64,000 bases of DNA. Source: SOJZ01 sp964556565 (GTDB lineage: Archaea; Thermoproteota; Bathyarchaeia; Bathyarchaeales; Bathyarchaeaceae). Positions 43,365 to 51,816 of this stretch are shown here, in pieces. The notes under the pieces were generated by a model. The model worked only from the letters and a program-made list of their open reading frames with translations, had not been told where the DNA came from and searched no databases. The position numbers and the translations under genes were made by a program. Numbering within the stretch: position 1 is the stretch's first letter; the number at the start of each line of letters is the position of its first letter. The stretch spans positions 112,328 through 176,327 of the forward strand of contig CAZKWF010000001.1 in the NCBI GenBank assembly GCA_964556565.1, written 5' to 3'.

Positions 43365-45254
43365 CTAAACCCTGTGGGAGGGCTCCTTGTCAAGGCCTAT
43401 CCTCTCAAGTGTTTCTTTTTTGGGGACTCCGTTCTCGTCCCAGCCATGCAATGCGTAATACTCATCTAGCATTTTCTCGAATTTGTCTCTGTCAATCTTC
43501 TTTCCCCTAGCTATTGGAAGCCCTATCGGTGTTGGCTCTTTGAAATAGCGTTCTGGCAATTTGTCATCCTTCCTTGAAAAGCCCTCTCTGAGATTAAACA
43601 TTCTTTCAATTGTGTAGATTTTTTCACCCACCTCCATTAGTTGAGCCTTTGTGAACCCCATGCCAGTGGCAAGCTGAATCAGTTTTGAGAACTCTTGCCA
43701 TTTTGGTGCGTTCACAGCGCAGAAAACTGTTTGGAACTTGCATATCCCTATCGAGTCTGTAACAGCGTAAAGGCGCTCCTGCCACCAAACCATCTGGCTT
43801 TTTCCTTCATAAGACGTATAATCAGAAGAAACAGGGGCTCCATAGATTTCCTCAAGCAGGTCTTCAGGCAGACCATACAGATCTATTGCTGGTCTACTCC
43901 TTAGGTGATCTGCTCCCCGAGTTGATGTGGCAATACCTAAAGCAAGACTTGGTGTTGGACGCTCGTCTGAATGGAGGTTGCTCATACCTTTAATCTGTAT
44001 GGCATAGTGCTCTGAACCTTTGCCGATTTCAGCTATAGCGGTTTTGAACCCGTCGGCAAGTAGGTTTCCGAATCCTTTTCTATGGGCTATCTGTCCTATC
44101 AGTTTGAAAAGAACCTCTTCATTTCCCCACTTGAGTTTCAATCCTGCCGTATCTTTCTCGTCAATTATTCCTTTTTCATACAGTTCCATGGCCCAGGCAA
44201 TGAGACCTCCTGTTTCTAGCGTATCTAATCCATACTTGTTTACCAAGTGATTGGCAACAAGAACCGTTTCCATTTTTTTGCAGTCAACCATTGTTCCGAA
44301 AGCACCTATAGAAGTGTATTCGGGGCCTTCAGCGAAGATCGGTGCGTAAGGGCCTTCTCTTAAAACGTATCGGTGTCTGCAATGCACCGTGCACCCATAG
44401 CATCCTGACATTCCGATGGTGTATCGATCCATGTTTTCAGGTTCTAGATCTTCACCTTCCTCAAGTCGATTTAACTGAAAATTTCTAGTTCGGATAAGCC
44501 CTGTTGTGTTTGTGTTACTATAAATGATTAGGGTTCCCCATCTCGATTGAGCCCTTGCCCATCGAGTCTTCATAATCATGTTGTTCATTTCCCCACAATA
44601 ATCGAGTAATTCGTCGGGATGGCTGAACTCAATGTCCATTGTTCCACGGGCTGCGATGGCTTTCAAATTCTTGGCCCCCATCACACAGCCCATACCAGTT
44701 CGGCCAGCAGAATTCTTCATTCCAGTTCTTACATTTGCAAAACGAACCAGATTTTCACCAGCAACTCCGATAACCAAGCATTTAACTTCCGCATCTTCAT
44801 TATCATCCCTAATCATGTCTTGAGTTTCAAAAGTGTCTTTTCTCCAGAGATGACCTGCATCTCGGATTTCGATATTTCCGTCATTTATCCATAGATAAAC
44901 TGGCTTTTCAGCCTTGCCAGAAACCACCAAATGATCGAAACCAGCCAATCTAAGTTCTGGTGCAAAGAACCCTCCGATGTTGGAGTCGCCAACACCTCCG
45001 GTTAGCGGGGATTTGGCAGCGATGTCACATCTTCCAGAACCGAGGGCTGGAATTCCACAAAGAAGCCCTGCTCCAACGAACAAGACATTTTCAGGGCTTA
45101 GAGGGTCGATTTTAGGCTTAACTTGGTTATATAGTAGGTACATGTTTATGCCCCTTCCGCCCAGATACAGTTGTCTGACCAGTTTCGGAACGGGCTTTAC
45201 AGCAATCTTGCCTGTTGTTAGGTTTATGTAGGAGATTTTTCTTTTCCAAACCAC
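43365..45254 (-). CDS. aor: Tungsten-containing aldehyde:ferredoxin oxidoreductase family protein
   Basis: Oxidises aldehydes to acids with ferredoxin as acceptor, using a bis-tungstopterin and a [4Fe-4S] cluster. Recognisable are the N-terminal domain (YLGGRGINMYLLYNQVKP, GSGRCDIAAKSPLTGG), NSAGRTGMGCVMGAKNLKAI for pterin binding, and the cluster Cys set GCYGCTVHC with a later Cys in SIGICKFQTVFC. Length 629 residues. The start is GTG 45254. With a four-cluster ferredoxin subunit downstream it resembles bacterial AorAB or BamBC; which substrate (aromatic aldehyde, or benzoyl-CoA as in BamB) cannot be decided from sequence alone. Confidence 0.93.
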   Translation of the reverse strand: MVWKRKISYINLTTGKIAVKPVPKLVRQLYLGGRGINMYLLYNQVKPKIDPLSPENVLFVGAGLLCGIPALGSGRCDIAAKSPLTGGVGDSNIGGFFAPELRLAGFDHLVVSGKAEKPVYLWINDGNIEIRDAGHLWRKDTFETQDMIRDDNEDAEVKCLVIGVAGENLVRFANVRTGMKNSAGRTGMGCVMGAKNLKAIAARGTMDIEFSHPDELLDYCGEMNNMIMKTRWARAQSRWGTLIIYSNTNTTGLIRTRNFQLNRLEEGEDLEPENMDRYTIGMSGCYGCTVHCRHRYVLREGPYAPIFAEGPEYTSIGAFGTMVDCKKMETVLVANHLVNKYGLDTLETGGLIAWAMELYEKGIIDEKDTAGLKLKWGNEEVLFKLIGQIAHRKGFGNLLADGFKTAIAEIGKGSEHYAIQIKGMSNLHSDERPTPSLALGIATSTRGADHLRSRPAIDLYGLPEDLLEEIYGAPVSSDYTSYEGKSQMVWWQERLYAVTDSIGICKFQTVFCAVNAPKWQEFSKLIQLATGMGFTKAQLMEVGEKIYTIERMFNLREGFSRKDDKLPERYFKEPTPIGLPIARGKKIDRDKFEKMLDEYYALHGWDENGVPKKETLERIGLDKEPSHRV

Positions 45255-45264
45255 AGCTCATCAG

Positions 45265-45414
45265 CTACTCCTTTGTCAGACCACGGATTTTGGGTTGGTC
45301 TTCACGGGGCCACGAAATGCGATATTTGGTTTTACAGTAGGGACATGTGGCTTCCTTAGCGCCAACACTTACTGGGAACCTTTTAAGGCAGTTTAAACAC
45401 CTGACCTTACTCAT
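45265..45414 (-). CDS. Small zinc-ribbon protein in AOR operon (49 aa)
   Basis: ATG 45414 to a TAG at 45265-45267, between moaD and the AOR gene on the same strand, with 17 and 10 base gaps. The product has two CxxC pairs, RCLNCLKRF and ATCPYCKTKY, spaced as in a zinc ribbon, then a basic tail ending GLTKE. Coding pattern, spacing and Cys pairs support a real gene. Possible role in cofactor insertion or AOR assembly is inference from position only. Confidence 0.7.
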   Translation of the reverse strand: MSKVRCLNCLKRFPVSVGAKEATCPYCKTKYRISWPREDQPKIRGLTKE

Positions 45415-45431
45415 TCTCAAGTTCTCCTGAC

Positions 45432-45713
45432 TTATCCTCCGCCAACCGGAATTGAAAGGATTAGGATATCATCGTTATTCAACTTAACGTTCGCATCCCT
45501 CATGATTCGCCCATTTATTGAGACAAGAAATTCTAAAGAAATAGCTCCTGTTCCCGGGTTAACTATTTGTTTGAAATCTCTTCCATACCTCTGGGCTAAC
45601 TTGTCCAGAATATCCCTTAACGTTGAGTTTGACTTTATTTCTTCAATAATTTCCCTTTTTCCAACTATTTCCCTAAAATTTGCATGTAACAGCACCCTTA
45701 CACGGACACTCAT
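45432..45713 (-). CDS. moaD: MoaD/ThiS-family sulfur carrier
   Basis: Ubiquitin-fold protein of 93 residues ending in PVGGG, so the C-terminal Gly-Gly needed for thiocarboxylate formation is present. MoaD supplies the dithiolene sulfur of molybdopterin, here most likely for the tungstopterin of AOR encoded downstream. VRVRVLLHANFREIVGKRE and FLVSINGRI are typical. First gene of the AOR operon, divergent from the PhoU-like gene. Confidence 0.92.
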   Translation of the reverse strand: MSVRVRVLLHANFREIVGKREIIEEIKSNSTLRDILDKLAQRYGRDFKQIVNPGTGAISLEFLVSINGRIMRDANVKLNNDDILILSIPVGGG

Positions 45714-45811
45714 AAATTTCCACCGTGAGAGTTCCGAATAGAATCTAGATATTTTTCATATATAAGCAATATTATTAAATTTCTAATTGTATAAGTTATA
45801 TAGGGTTCATT

Positions 45812-46861
45812 ATGGAAGCCAGAAGGCTGCAACACATAAAGGGCGGAAGCTTCACGTTATCCTTGCCCAAAGAATGGGTTGAAAGACGAAAGCTCAAGCG
45901 AGGCGAGGAAATAGCTGTTTTCGAGGAAGAAGACGGATCGTTGAGGCTTTATCCCATAAAAATGGAGCATAAGGAAACTGCAGAAGTTGTTTTAGCTTTA
46001 GAGAATTTTCCAGAAGTTAGGGCCCTCGAATACTGCATTGGAACATACTATATACAGGGTAGCAACAAAATCAGCATAACGTCGAAGAAGACAATTTCAG
46101 CAGACGTGAAAAAAAGACTAAAACTACTACGTATGGACTTGCCAGGAGTGGAAGTCGCTGAAGAAAGGGCTGATGCAATAAGCTTTCACGTAATAATTGA
46201 CCCAGCAGCTTTTTTACTGGAATCACTTATAGAAAAAACTTCCTCCTTCTCACGTCACTTACAAGAGGACGCTATTAAATCCATTCTTGAGAACGATTTT
46301 CAGCTCGCCAGCGAAGTAATTGAAAGAAGCAAAGAAGCCTTGAGGCATTATAGAATGACGATAAGACAAGTTGCCTTAGCAAGCTTTAGCAAGGCCATCG
46401 CGAGGAAGGTTGGGATTAAGAACTGCCGTGAATGTGTTACTTTCGCCTTGATTGCCCGAGACTTGAACAGGCTTGTCTATCATTCCTCATCAATCGCAAC
46501 GCAATTTCTCACCCTAAAGGATAGAGCGAAAATAAGTCGTGAGATACTACATACAATAGAAGACTTGTCAAGCCTCGCCCACGAGATGCAGAGAGATGCA
46601 GTCCAAGCCTTCCTTAAAGAGGATATTATGCTTGCAATAGCAACCATGGGAAAAATGAGGGATGTTAGACAGAAGGAAAAAATGCTTCTAACAACAATTT
46701 TGAAGAGCGTTAAAGACGCTGACCTTGCAGTTGCTCTCAGTCATATTACTCGGGATTTGAGGAGAATTGCTGGATACTCAGTGGCAATAGCTGACGACGC
46801 CATGAACCGAACTTTGGCTCCAATACCCGATTCTGTTAGGTCTTTTGACCTAAGGGTGTAA
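45812..46861 (+). CDS. PhoU-like regulator with N-terminal AbrB domain
   Basis: Archaeal phosphate-uptake-type regulator of 349 residues. Residues 1-50 form an AbrB/SpoVT-type DNA-binding domain (GGSFTLSLPKEWVERRKLKRGEEIAV). The rest is helical and carries two PhoU-like repeats (about 130-220 and 225-335) with acidic/His-containing helices for metal binding (SHITRDLRRIAGYSVAIADDA). Promoter-like TTATATAGG directly precedes ATG 45812, so it may be leaderless. Not next to a phosphate transporter; target unknown. Confidence 0.87.
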   Translation: MEARRLQHIKGGSFTLSLPKEWVERRKLKRGEEIAVFEEEDGSLRLYPIKMEHKETAEVVLALENFPEVRALEYCIGTYYIQGSNKISITSKKTISADVKKRLKLLRMDLPGVEVAEERADAISFHVIIDPAAFLLESLIEKTSSFSRHLQEDAIKSILENDFQLASEVIERSKEALRHYRMTIRQVALASFSKAIARKVGIKNCRECVTFALIARDLNRLVYHSSSIATQFLTLKDRAKISREILHTIEDLSSLAHEMQRDAVQAFLKEDIMLAIATMGKMRDVRQKEKMLLTTILKSVKDADLAVALSHITRDLRRIAGYSVAIADDAMNRTLAPIPDSVRSFDLRV

Positions 46862-46862
46862 A

Positions 46863-47243
46863 CTACTTGGGCTTGTAGGCCACCATGTCAATTTGAATGA
46901 GGCAAGCAGAATCCAGAAAGTCGGTAAAGACGCCCGTCCGGGCAGGAAATCCCTCGTTGAAGTAACGCCTATAGACCTCTTTCATCTTCTTGAAGTCCTC
47001 TGTGTTCTTCAGGAGAACCGTTGTCTTTACCACGTCGTCGAAGGAGGCACCAGCGGCTTCAAGAGTCTTTCCCAAGTTCTTGAAACATTGTTCGGTCTGT
47101 GCCTCGATGCCCTCTATTGTGTTGCCATCCTCGTCAAGGAATCCGGCGTGGTGAGAGGTGTAAATGAAGTTTCCAGCTTTTACACAGGAAGAGAACGTAA
47201 AACCATATTTTTTCGGGTTTAGATCTATGATTTCTCTAGTCAT
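46863..47243 (-). CDS. RidA (YjgF/YER057c/UK114) family deaminase
   Basis: Hydrolyses reactive enamine/imine intermediates. The family pattern is present: NPKKYGFTFSSCVKAGNFIYTS, the conserved Arg in FPARTGV, and DMVAYKP at the end, where Asp replaces the usual Glu (EMVA). Length 126 residues is normal. It ends two bases from the PhoU-like stop (convergent). Confidence 0.9.
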   Translation of the reverse strand: MTREIIDLNPKKYGFTFSSCVKAGNFIYTSHHAGFLDEDGNTIEGIEAQTEQCFKNLGKTLEAAGASFDDVVKTTVLLKNTEDFKKMKEVYRRYFNEGFPARTGVFTDFLDSACLIQIDMVAYKPK

Positions 47244-47388
47244 TTGCGTATCTCCAGGTTTTGACGGTACCTATGATTTCAAAAAGATAAAGGTATCCTC
47301 CGCTCATCACAACAGACTTACAGAATCCTAATACCCTAAGTTTTATATTTTCTGCCAAGAATCATCTGCAATCAAGAGGAGAAATCAC

Positions 47389-48402
47389 ATGAAAGCCGCA
47401 GTTTTTTATGGAGCAGACCAACCGTTAAAAATAGAGGAAGTACCCACACCTGAAATCAGCGCAGAGGAAGCCCTCATCAAGATAGCTGCCTGTGGAGTCT
47501 GCCACACAGATCTTCATTATTTGGAAGGAGTTCCAACATTCAAAAAGCCGCCGCTGATTCTTGGTCACGAAGCCTCTGGAATAGTGACAAAGGTGGGTGA
47601 AAAGGTAACTAAGGTTAAAGAAAACGACAGAGTACTTATTCCGCCAGTTTTAACATGTGGCACTTGCTACAATTGTCGAATCGGTCGTGAAAACCTATGC
47701 AGAAACATCGTTATGATTGGTAATAGCATAGATGGAGCCTACGCCGAATACACCAAAATCCCAGCCAAAGACCTGATTAAGTTGCCGACAGAAATCCCGT
47801 TGGAAGAAGCTTCAATAATTTCTGACGCGATGTCCACACCTTTCCACGCGTTGAAGAACCGAGCTAATGTTCGACCAGGCGACTCTGTGGTGATCTATGG
47901 TGTTGGCGGAGTTGGCTTAAATGCTGTTCAAATAGCAGTTGCATTAGGAGCTTTTGTGATTGCGGTTGATAAGGTTGAAGAGAAACTGCAACATGCAAGG
48001 GATTTGGGGGCTTCTGAAACGATTAATGTTGATGTTGAAAATCCGGTAAAGGCTGTTAGAAGGATTACTGGTGGCGGGGCTGATGTGGCTGTTGAGGCTA
48101 TCGGCATCCCCGAGGTTATGCGAATGGCCTATAACAGTGTTAGATGGGGCGGTCGTGCGGTTATTGTCGGCTACAGCCACAAAGACCTTACTATTAGTGC
48201 TGCACGCTTGATGTTTAGGGAAATAGAAATCTATGGTTCTCTAGGTTGCAGAATCGTTGATTTTCCGCCACTTGTTGACATGGTTCGCAGAGGAAAACTG
48301 AAACTTCTTGTTTCAAATAAAATGCCGCTTGACCAGATAAATGAAGCCTTAGAAATGCTTAAAAAGGGAAAAATCAGGACGAGGGCAATTGTTATTCCTT
48401 AG
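47389..48402 (+). CDS. had: Zinc alcohol dehydrogenase, candidate 6-hydroxycyclohex-1-enecarbonyl-CoA dehydrogenase
   Basis: Medium-chain dehydrogenase of 337 residues. Catalytic zinc ligands C38 (CGVCHTD) and H60-E61 (GHEASG), and structural zinc C90, C93, C96 and C104, are present; GVGGVGLNAVQIA is the NAD(P)-binding motif. IDGAYAEYTKIPAKDLIKLP resembles Had of the benzoyl-CoA pathway, and the convergent Dch-like gene one base away plus the downstream reductase genes support that role. TATA-like TTTTATATTT (47341-47350) and AAGAGGAGA precede ATG 47389. A general alcohol dehydrogenase is the alternative. Confidence 0.82.
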   Translation: MKAAVFYGADQPLKIEEVPTPEISAEEALIKIAACGVCHTDLHYLEGVPTFKKPPLILGHEASGIVTKVGEKVTKVKENDRVLIPPVLTCGTCYNCRIGRENLCRNIVMIGNSIDGAYAEYTKIPAKDLIKLPTEIPLEEASIISDAMSTPFHALKNRANVRPGDSVVIYGVGGVGLNAVQIAVALGAFVIAVDKVEEKLQHARDLGASETINVDVENPVKAVRRITGGGADVAVEAIGIPEVMRMAYNSVRWGGRAVIVGYSHKDLTISAARLMFREIEIYGSLGCRIVDFPPLVDMVRRGKLKLLVSNKMPLDQINEALEMLKKGKIRTRAIVIP

Positions 48403-48403
48403 G

Positions 48404-49177
48404 TTATTTTCCCTTCCACACGGGTTTCCTTTTTTCTAGAAAGGCCTTTAGACCTTCAACAGCATCCTCAGTTTTAATTAATCTGTTTAGATAGATGTCA
48501 GTTACACCGTCTAAAGCTTCTTTGAAATCTTTGTTTAAGCCGTGATAAACGGCCATTCTGATTAACTCAAGCACAACAGAGCTTTTCTTTTTAAATTTCT
48601 CAACTAGTTTGTTAACGGCTTCCTCAAGTTCTTCTACGGCGAAAACCTCGTTCACTAGGCCTATTTCTTTTGCTTCTGCTGCTGTTATGGTGTCTCCAGT
48701 GAAGATTATTTCTAGGGCTTTTTTTCTGCCAATTATCCTCGGCAAAAGCACAGTCGCAACGGTTGGTATTGCCCCAACCATGACTTCTTGCTGTCCAAAC
48801 TGGGCGTCTTCAGAGACTAAAACTATGTCACATGCAGATGCTAGTTCGCATCCTCCTCCAAAGGCAAACCCTCGCACTGCTGCTATTGTTGGCTTGTTGA
48901 CTTCAGCAAGTAGGTGGAAAACTCTGTGGAAGGATTCTAGGGTTTCTTTGATTTTGTCTGGGAAATGGGCTTCTATTTCCACGCCAGCTGAAAAGGCTTT
49001 TTCTCCAGCGCCTGCAATCACCAAAACTTTGATGCCGTCGTTTTTCCCAACATCTTCCAAGGCTTTAGCGATTTCCCGCAAAGTTTCAGCATTTAAAATG
49101 TTAAGTGGCGGACGATTTATGACTATTTTTGCAACTTCGCCATTTTTCTTGTAAATTATGTTCTTAAATTCTTCCAT
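48404..49177 (-). CDS. dch: Enoyl-CoA hydratase family, candidate cyclohexa-1,5-dienecarbonyl-CoA hydratase
   Basis: Crotonase-fold enzyme of 257 residues. INRPPLNILNAETLREI near the N-terminus, GEKAFSAGVEIEAH (oxyanion hole) and AFGGGCELASACDI are visible; the PPLN-L segment is like that of dienoyl-CoA hydratases (Dch) acting on the product of benzoyl-CoA reductase. Typical crotonase Glu residues for hydration are altered (QQEVMVGAIP). It is divergent from the reductase genes at 49310 and shares their promoter region, and convergent with the Had-like gene. ATG 49177 has GGTGAGTGAAG upstream. Role inferred from motif and context. Confidence 0.82.
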   Translation of the reverse strand: MEEFKNIIYKKNGEVAKIVINRPPLNILNAETLREIAKALEDVGKNDGIKVLVIAGAGEKAFSAGVEIEAHFPDKIKETLESFHRVFHLLAEVNKPTIAAVRGFAFGGGCELASACDIVLVSEDAQFGQQEVMVGAIPTVATVLLPRIIGRKKALEIIFTGDTITAAEAKEIGLVNEVFAVEELEEAVNKLVEKFKKKSSVVLELIRMAVYHGLNKDFKEALDGVTDIYLNRLIKTEDAVEGLKAFLEKRKPVWKGK

Positions 49178-49243
49178 TCTTCACTCACCTTTGAGTCTGC
49201 AATCTTCATTTTTAGATATATAAATTTGTGTTCATTTGAATTG

Positions 49244-49302
49244 AATATAAACATCAAACTATTTATATTTGAAACAGGAAAATTATATAGGGAATAGAGA
49301 GG
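49244..49302 (+). promoter_or_regulatory. Divergent promoter region of dch and benzoyl-CoA reductase genes
   Basis: The 132-base gap between the two divergent starts contains a perfect inverted repeat AATATAAA (49244-49251) and TTTATATT (49262-49269) with a 10-base spacer. Each arm can serve as a TATA element, one for each direction. GAGAGG at 49297-49302 is the ribosome-binding site for the TTG start at 49310. The symmetry would allow one regulator to control both transcripts; the regulator is not identified. Confidence 0.45.
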
Positions 49303-49309
49303 AATCACG

Positions 49310-50452
49310 TTGTCGGAAGAAGTATTGGAATCCTTTAGGGAATGGATAGATAATAGGCATGAATATGCAAGAGCTTGGAAGGAAAAGACTGGAAATAAAG
49401 TTGTTGGTTATTTCTGCACCTATGTGCCGGAAGAGATTCTGTATGCAGCAAACATCTTACCTGTCAGAATTCTGGGCAGCCATGAACCTCCCACCGTCAC
49501 AGAACCCTATATCTTTGCTATGTTTTGCCACCTTTGCAGAGATTGCTTAGCTCAGGGACTAAAAGGAAGATTCGATTACCTCGATGGAATTGTAGAGGGG
49601 CAGTCATGTCTGCATTTAAGACAGACCTTCAACGCTTGGAGACTTCACATACCTACAGACTTCGCATATTACATTCACGTACCCCACGGAATTCAAAATC
49701 CCCATGCAATTCCGTACCTCACTCAAGAGCTTGCCAAGTTCAAGAAAGCCCTTGAAGATTGGACTGGAAAGAAGATAACCAATGAGGATCTGGATAGGGG
49801 AATAAGGATTATGAACAGAAACAGGGAGCTAATGCGAAAAGTGTACGAGTATAGAAAGTTGGACAATCCGAAGATCACCGGTTTAGAAGCCATGGAAATG
49901 GTTCTCTCAAGCCAAATGGCTGATAAGGAGGAACACAGCAAGCTCTTAGAAAAGCTTTTGCAAAAATTGCCAAGTCGACAGCTTAACCGCAACCCTGGGG
50001 TTAGACTCATGATTGTTGGAAGCGAGGACGACGACAGAATCTTCATGAAGAACGTTGAAGCAATAGGGGCAACCTTTGTAACCGATGAACACTGCACAGG
50101 TTCAAGATACATCTGGGACGACGTAGTTCCCAATGAAAAAGACAGATTACTTGCCATCGCCTCCCGCTACATCAAAAGGGTTCCATGTCCCAGCAAGGAC
50201 TGGCCAGAATTCACAAGAGTCAACCACGCCGTCAAGCTTGCCAAGGATTTTAACGTTCAAGGAGCATTGGTGATTCAGAACAAGTTCTGTGATCCGCATG
50301 GAATTGAACTCCCACCGTTGAAAGACGCCCTAAAACAGGTTGGTGTTCAAACGTATCCCCTTGAGTTTGACGTTACTGTTCCGTGGGGGCAATTTCGAAC
50401 CAGAGTTGAGGCCTTTCTTGAAACCCTAACAGGATTGGAGGAGCTCTTCTAA
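49310..50452 (+). CDS. bcrC: Benzoyl-CoA reductase-like subunit, BcrC/BzdN type
   Basis: Member of the 2-hydroxyacyl-CoA dehydratase/benzoyl-CoA reductase family, 380 residues as expected for the BcrC/BzdN subunit. FCTYVPEEILYAANILPVRI opens the fold; conserved Cys are in MFCHLCRDCL, GQSCLHLRQ and near the C-terminus in NKFCDPHG, which would ligate a [4Fe-4S] cluster at the active site. The start is TTG 49310 with GAGAGG upstream. First of six same-strand genes; the next starts 12 bases after its stop. The alternative, a 2-hydroxyacyl-CoA dehydratase, is less likely because two different ATPase subunits follow. Confidence 0.9.
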   Translation: MSEEVLESFREWIDNRHEYARAWKEKTGNKVVGYFCTYVPEEILYAANILPVRILGSHEPPTVTEPYIFAMFCHLCRDCLAQGLKGRFDYLDGIVEGQSCLHLRQTFNAWRLHIPTDFAYYIHVPHGIQNPHAIPYLTQELAKFKKALEDWTGKKITNEDLDRGIRIMNRNRELMRKVYEYRKLDNPKITGLEAMEMVLSSQMADKEEHSKLLEKLLQKLPSRQLNRNPGVRLMIVGSEDDDRIFMKNVEAIGATFVTDEHCTGSRYIWDDVVPNEKDRLLAIASRYIKRVPCPSKDWPEFTRVNHAVKLAKDFNVQGALVIQNKFCDPHGIELPPLKDALKQVGVQTYPLEFDVTVPWGQFRTRVEAFLETLTGLEELF

Positions 50453-50464
50453 GGAGGTGTATGA

Positions 50465-51802
50465 ATGACTCAAGTTAAAGAATATCCAACAGAGCTTTTG
50501 AAAGTTTGGAATGAAGCCAAGCAGCTTAGAGGAAAGTATTATGAAGATTACTTGGATGCTCATGAACGTGGAGGTCTCCGATGGGCTGGAGGAGCTTGGT
50601 CCTTCAGTGCTATACCAGCCGGTCTCGGCGAGGATGTTTACTGCATAACAGGAGAACCCCACGGAGCCACAATAGCCTTCTTCAAGGATTTTACAGCCAA
50701 ATGCCACGAAGCCACCGAAGCAGCAGGCTTTCCACGTACACTCTGCGCTTACATGAGAAATTATTGGGGCTCCATTCTGCTGGACAAATACATTCTTGCT
50801 GATGGGACAGTGGTTGATGAGCATCCAGTTCCAGACTTCATATGGCAGGACCACATTTGCTGCAGCCATGGAAAATGGTATCAAGTTGCAAGGTGGCTTG
50901 AGGAAAAGAAGGGTAGAAAAGTTCCAATGTATTGTGTAGATGTTTCTGTTGGTTACCCGATGGATAAACCCCTCGAAGAATACAAGATAAACTATATTGT
51001 ACAACAACTAAACGACGGAATTGAATGGCTAGAGAAGATCACTGGAAGAACGTACGATGATAAACTGCTTTGCGAGGCTGTTTGGAACGAGATGAGGGCA
51101 ACAAGGCTCTGGGCTGAAATCTGCACCTTAAACCAAGCTGTTCCAGCGCCGTTGGATGAGAAGTCTATGTATGCGCTTTATGTTATGGGAACGCTTATGA
51201 AGCATCGACCCGAATGTGTTGCCTTTTATGAGAAGCTGAAAGCTGAGGTTGAGGATAGGGTTCGAAGGGGGATAGCGGCGGTCGCCAACGAAAGATTCAG
51301 GGTGATTACTGACACCCAGCCTCCATGGGGTTTCCTAAAGATTTTCAGGGAAATGGAGAAATACGGGGTTATCTCAATTGGTTCGCTCTACACCTATGGA
51401 CTGATCGGAATGTGGAAGTACCGCCCAGACGGAACATGGGCCCCAAAAGAGCTTCCGCTGAGAAAACCACAGACAAGAGAAGAAGCGGTAAGAATGATTG
51501 TTGAATGGACTGTTGATAGGCCTGAGTGGGCACACTTCTATGTTCCGGAAGCAAAGACAAAGATGATATTGAACATTGTGAAGCAGTGGAAGGTTAACGC
51601 AGTCTTACTCCACTACAATAGAGGCTGCGAAGGTCTGAGCGTCCACATAGCTGAAAACCGTCACGGTCTACAAGAAGCCGGTGTGCCAGTCTTCCCCTTT
51701 GAGGGAAACATGGGTGACGAACGAGAATTCGATTTCCCAGGAACACTAGCACGCCTGACCACCTTCTTCGAGAGCATGGGACTGAAGAAACTGAGGGAAT
51801 AG
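50465..51802 (+). CDS. bcrB: Benzoyl-CoA reductase-like subunit, BcrB/BzdO type
   Basis: Larger catalytic-module subunit, 445 residues, close to the known length of BcrB/BzdO. GGLRWAGGAWSF, the Cys-containing QDHICCSHGKWYQ and AFPRTLCAYMRNYWG-like segment (about 75-95), and HYNRGCEGLSVHIAENRH near the C-terminus are the recognisable family features. Together with the BcrC-like subunit it would bind benzoyl-CoA between two [4Fe-4S] clusters. AAGGAGGTG is placed right before ATG 50465. Same operon. Confidence 0.9.
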   Translation: MTQVKEYPTELLKVWNEAKQLRGKYYEDYLDAHERGGLRWAGGAWSFSAIPAGLGEDVYCITGEPHGATIAFFKDFTAKCHEATEAAGFPRTLCAYMRNYWGSILLDKYILADGTVVDEHPVPDFIWQDHICCSHGKWYQVARWLEEKKGRKVPMYCVDVSVGYPMDKPLEEYKINYIVQQLNDGIEWLEKITGRTYDDKLLCEAVWNEMRATRLWAEICTLNQAVPAPLDEKSMYALYVMGTLMKHRPECVAFYEKLKAEVEDRVRRGIAAVANERFRVITDTQPPWGFLKIFREMEKYGVISIGSLYTYGLIGMWKYRPDGTWAPKELPLRKPQTREEAVRMIVEWTVDRPEWAHFYVPEAKTKMILNIVKQWKVNAVLLHYNRGCEGLSVHIAENRHGLQEAGVPVFPFEGNMGDEREFDFPGTLARLTTFFESMGLKKLRE

Positions 51803-51816
51803 GAGGAAATTGGAAG

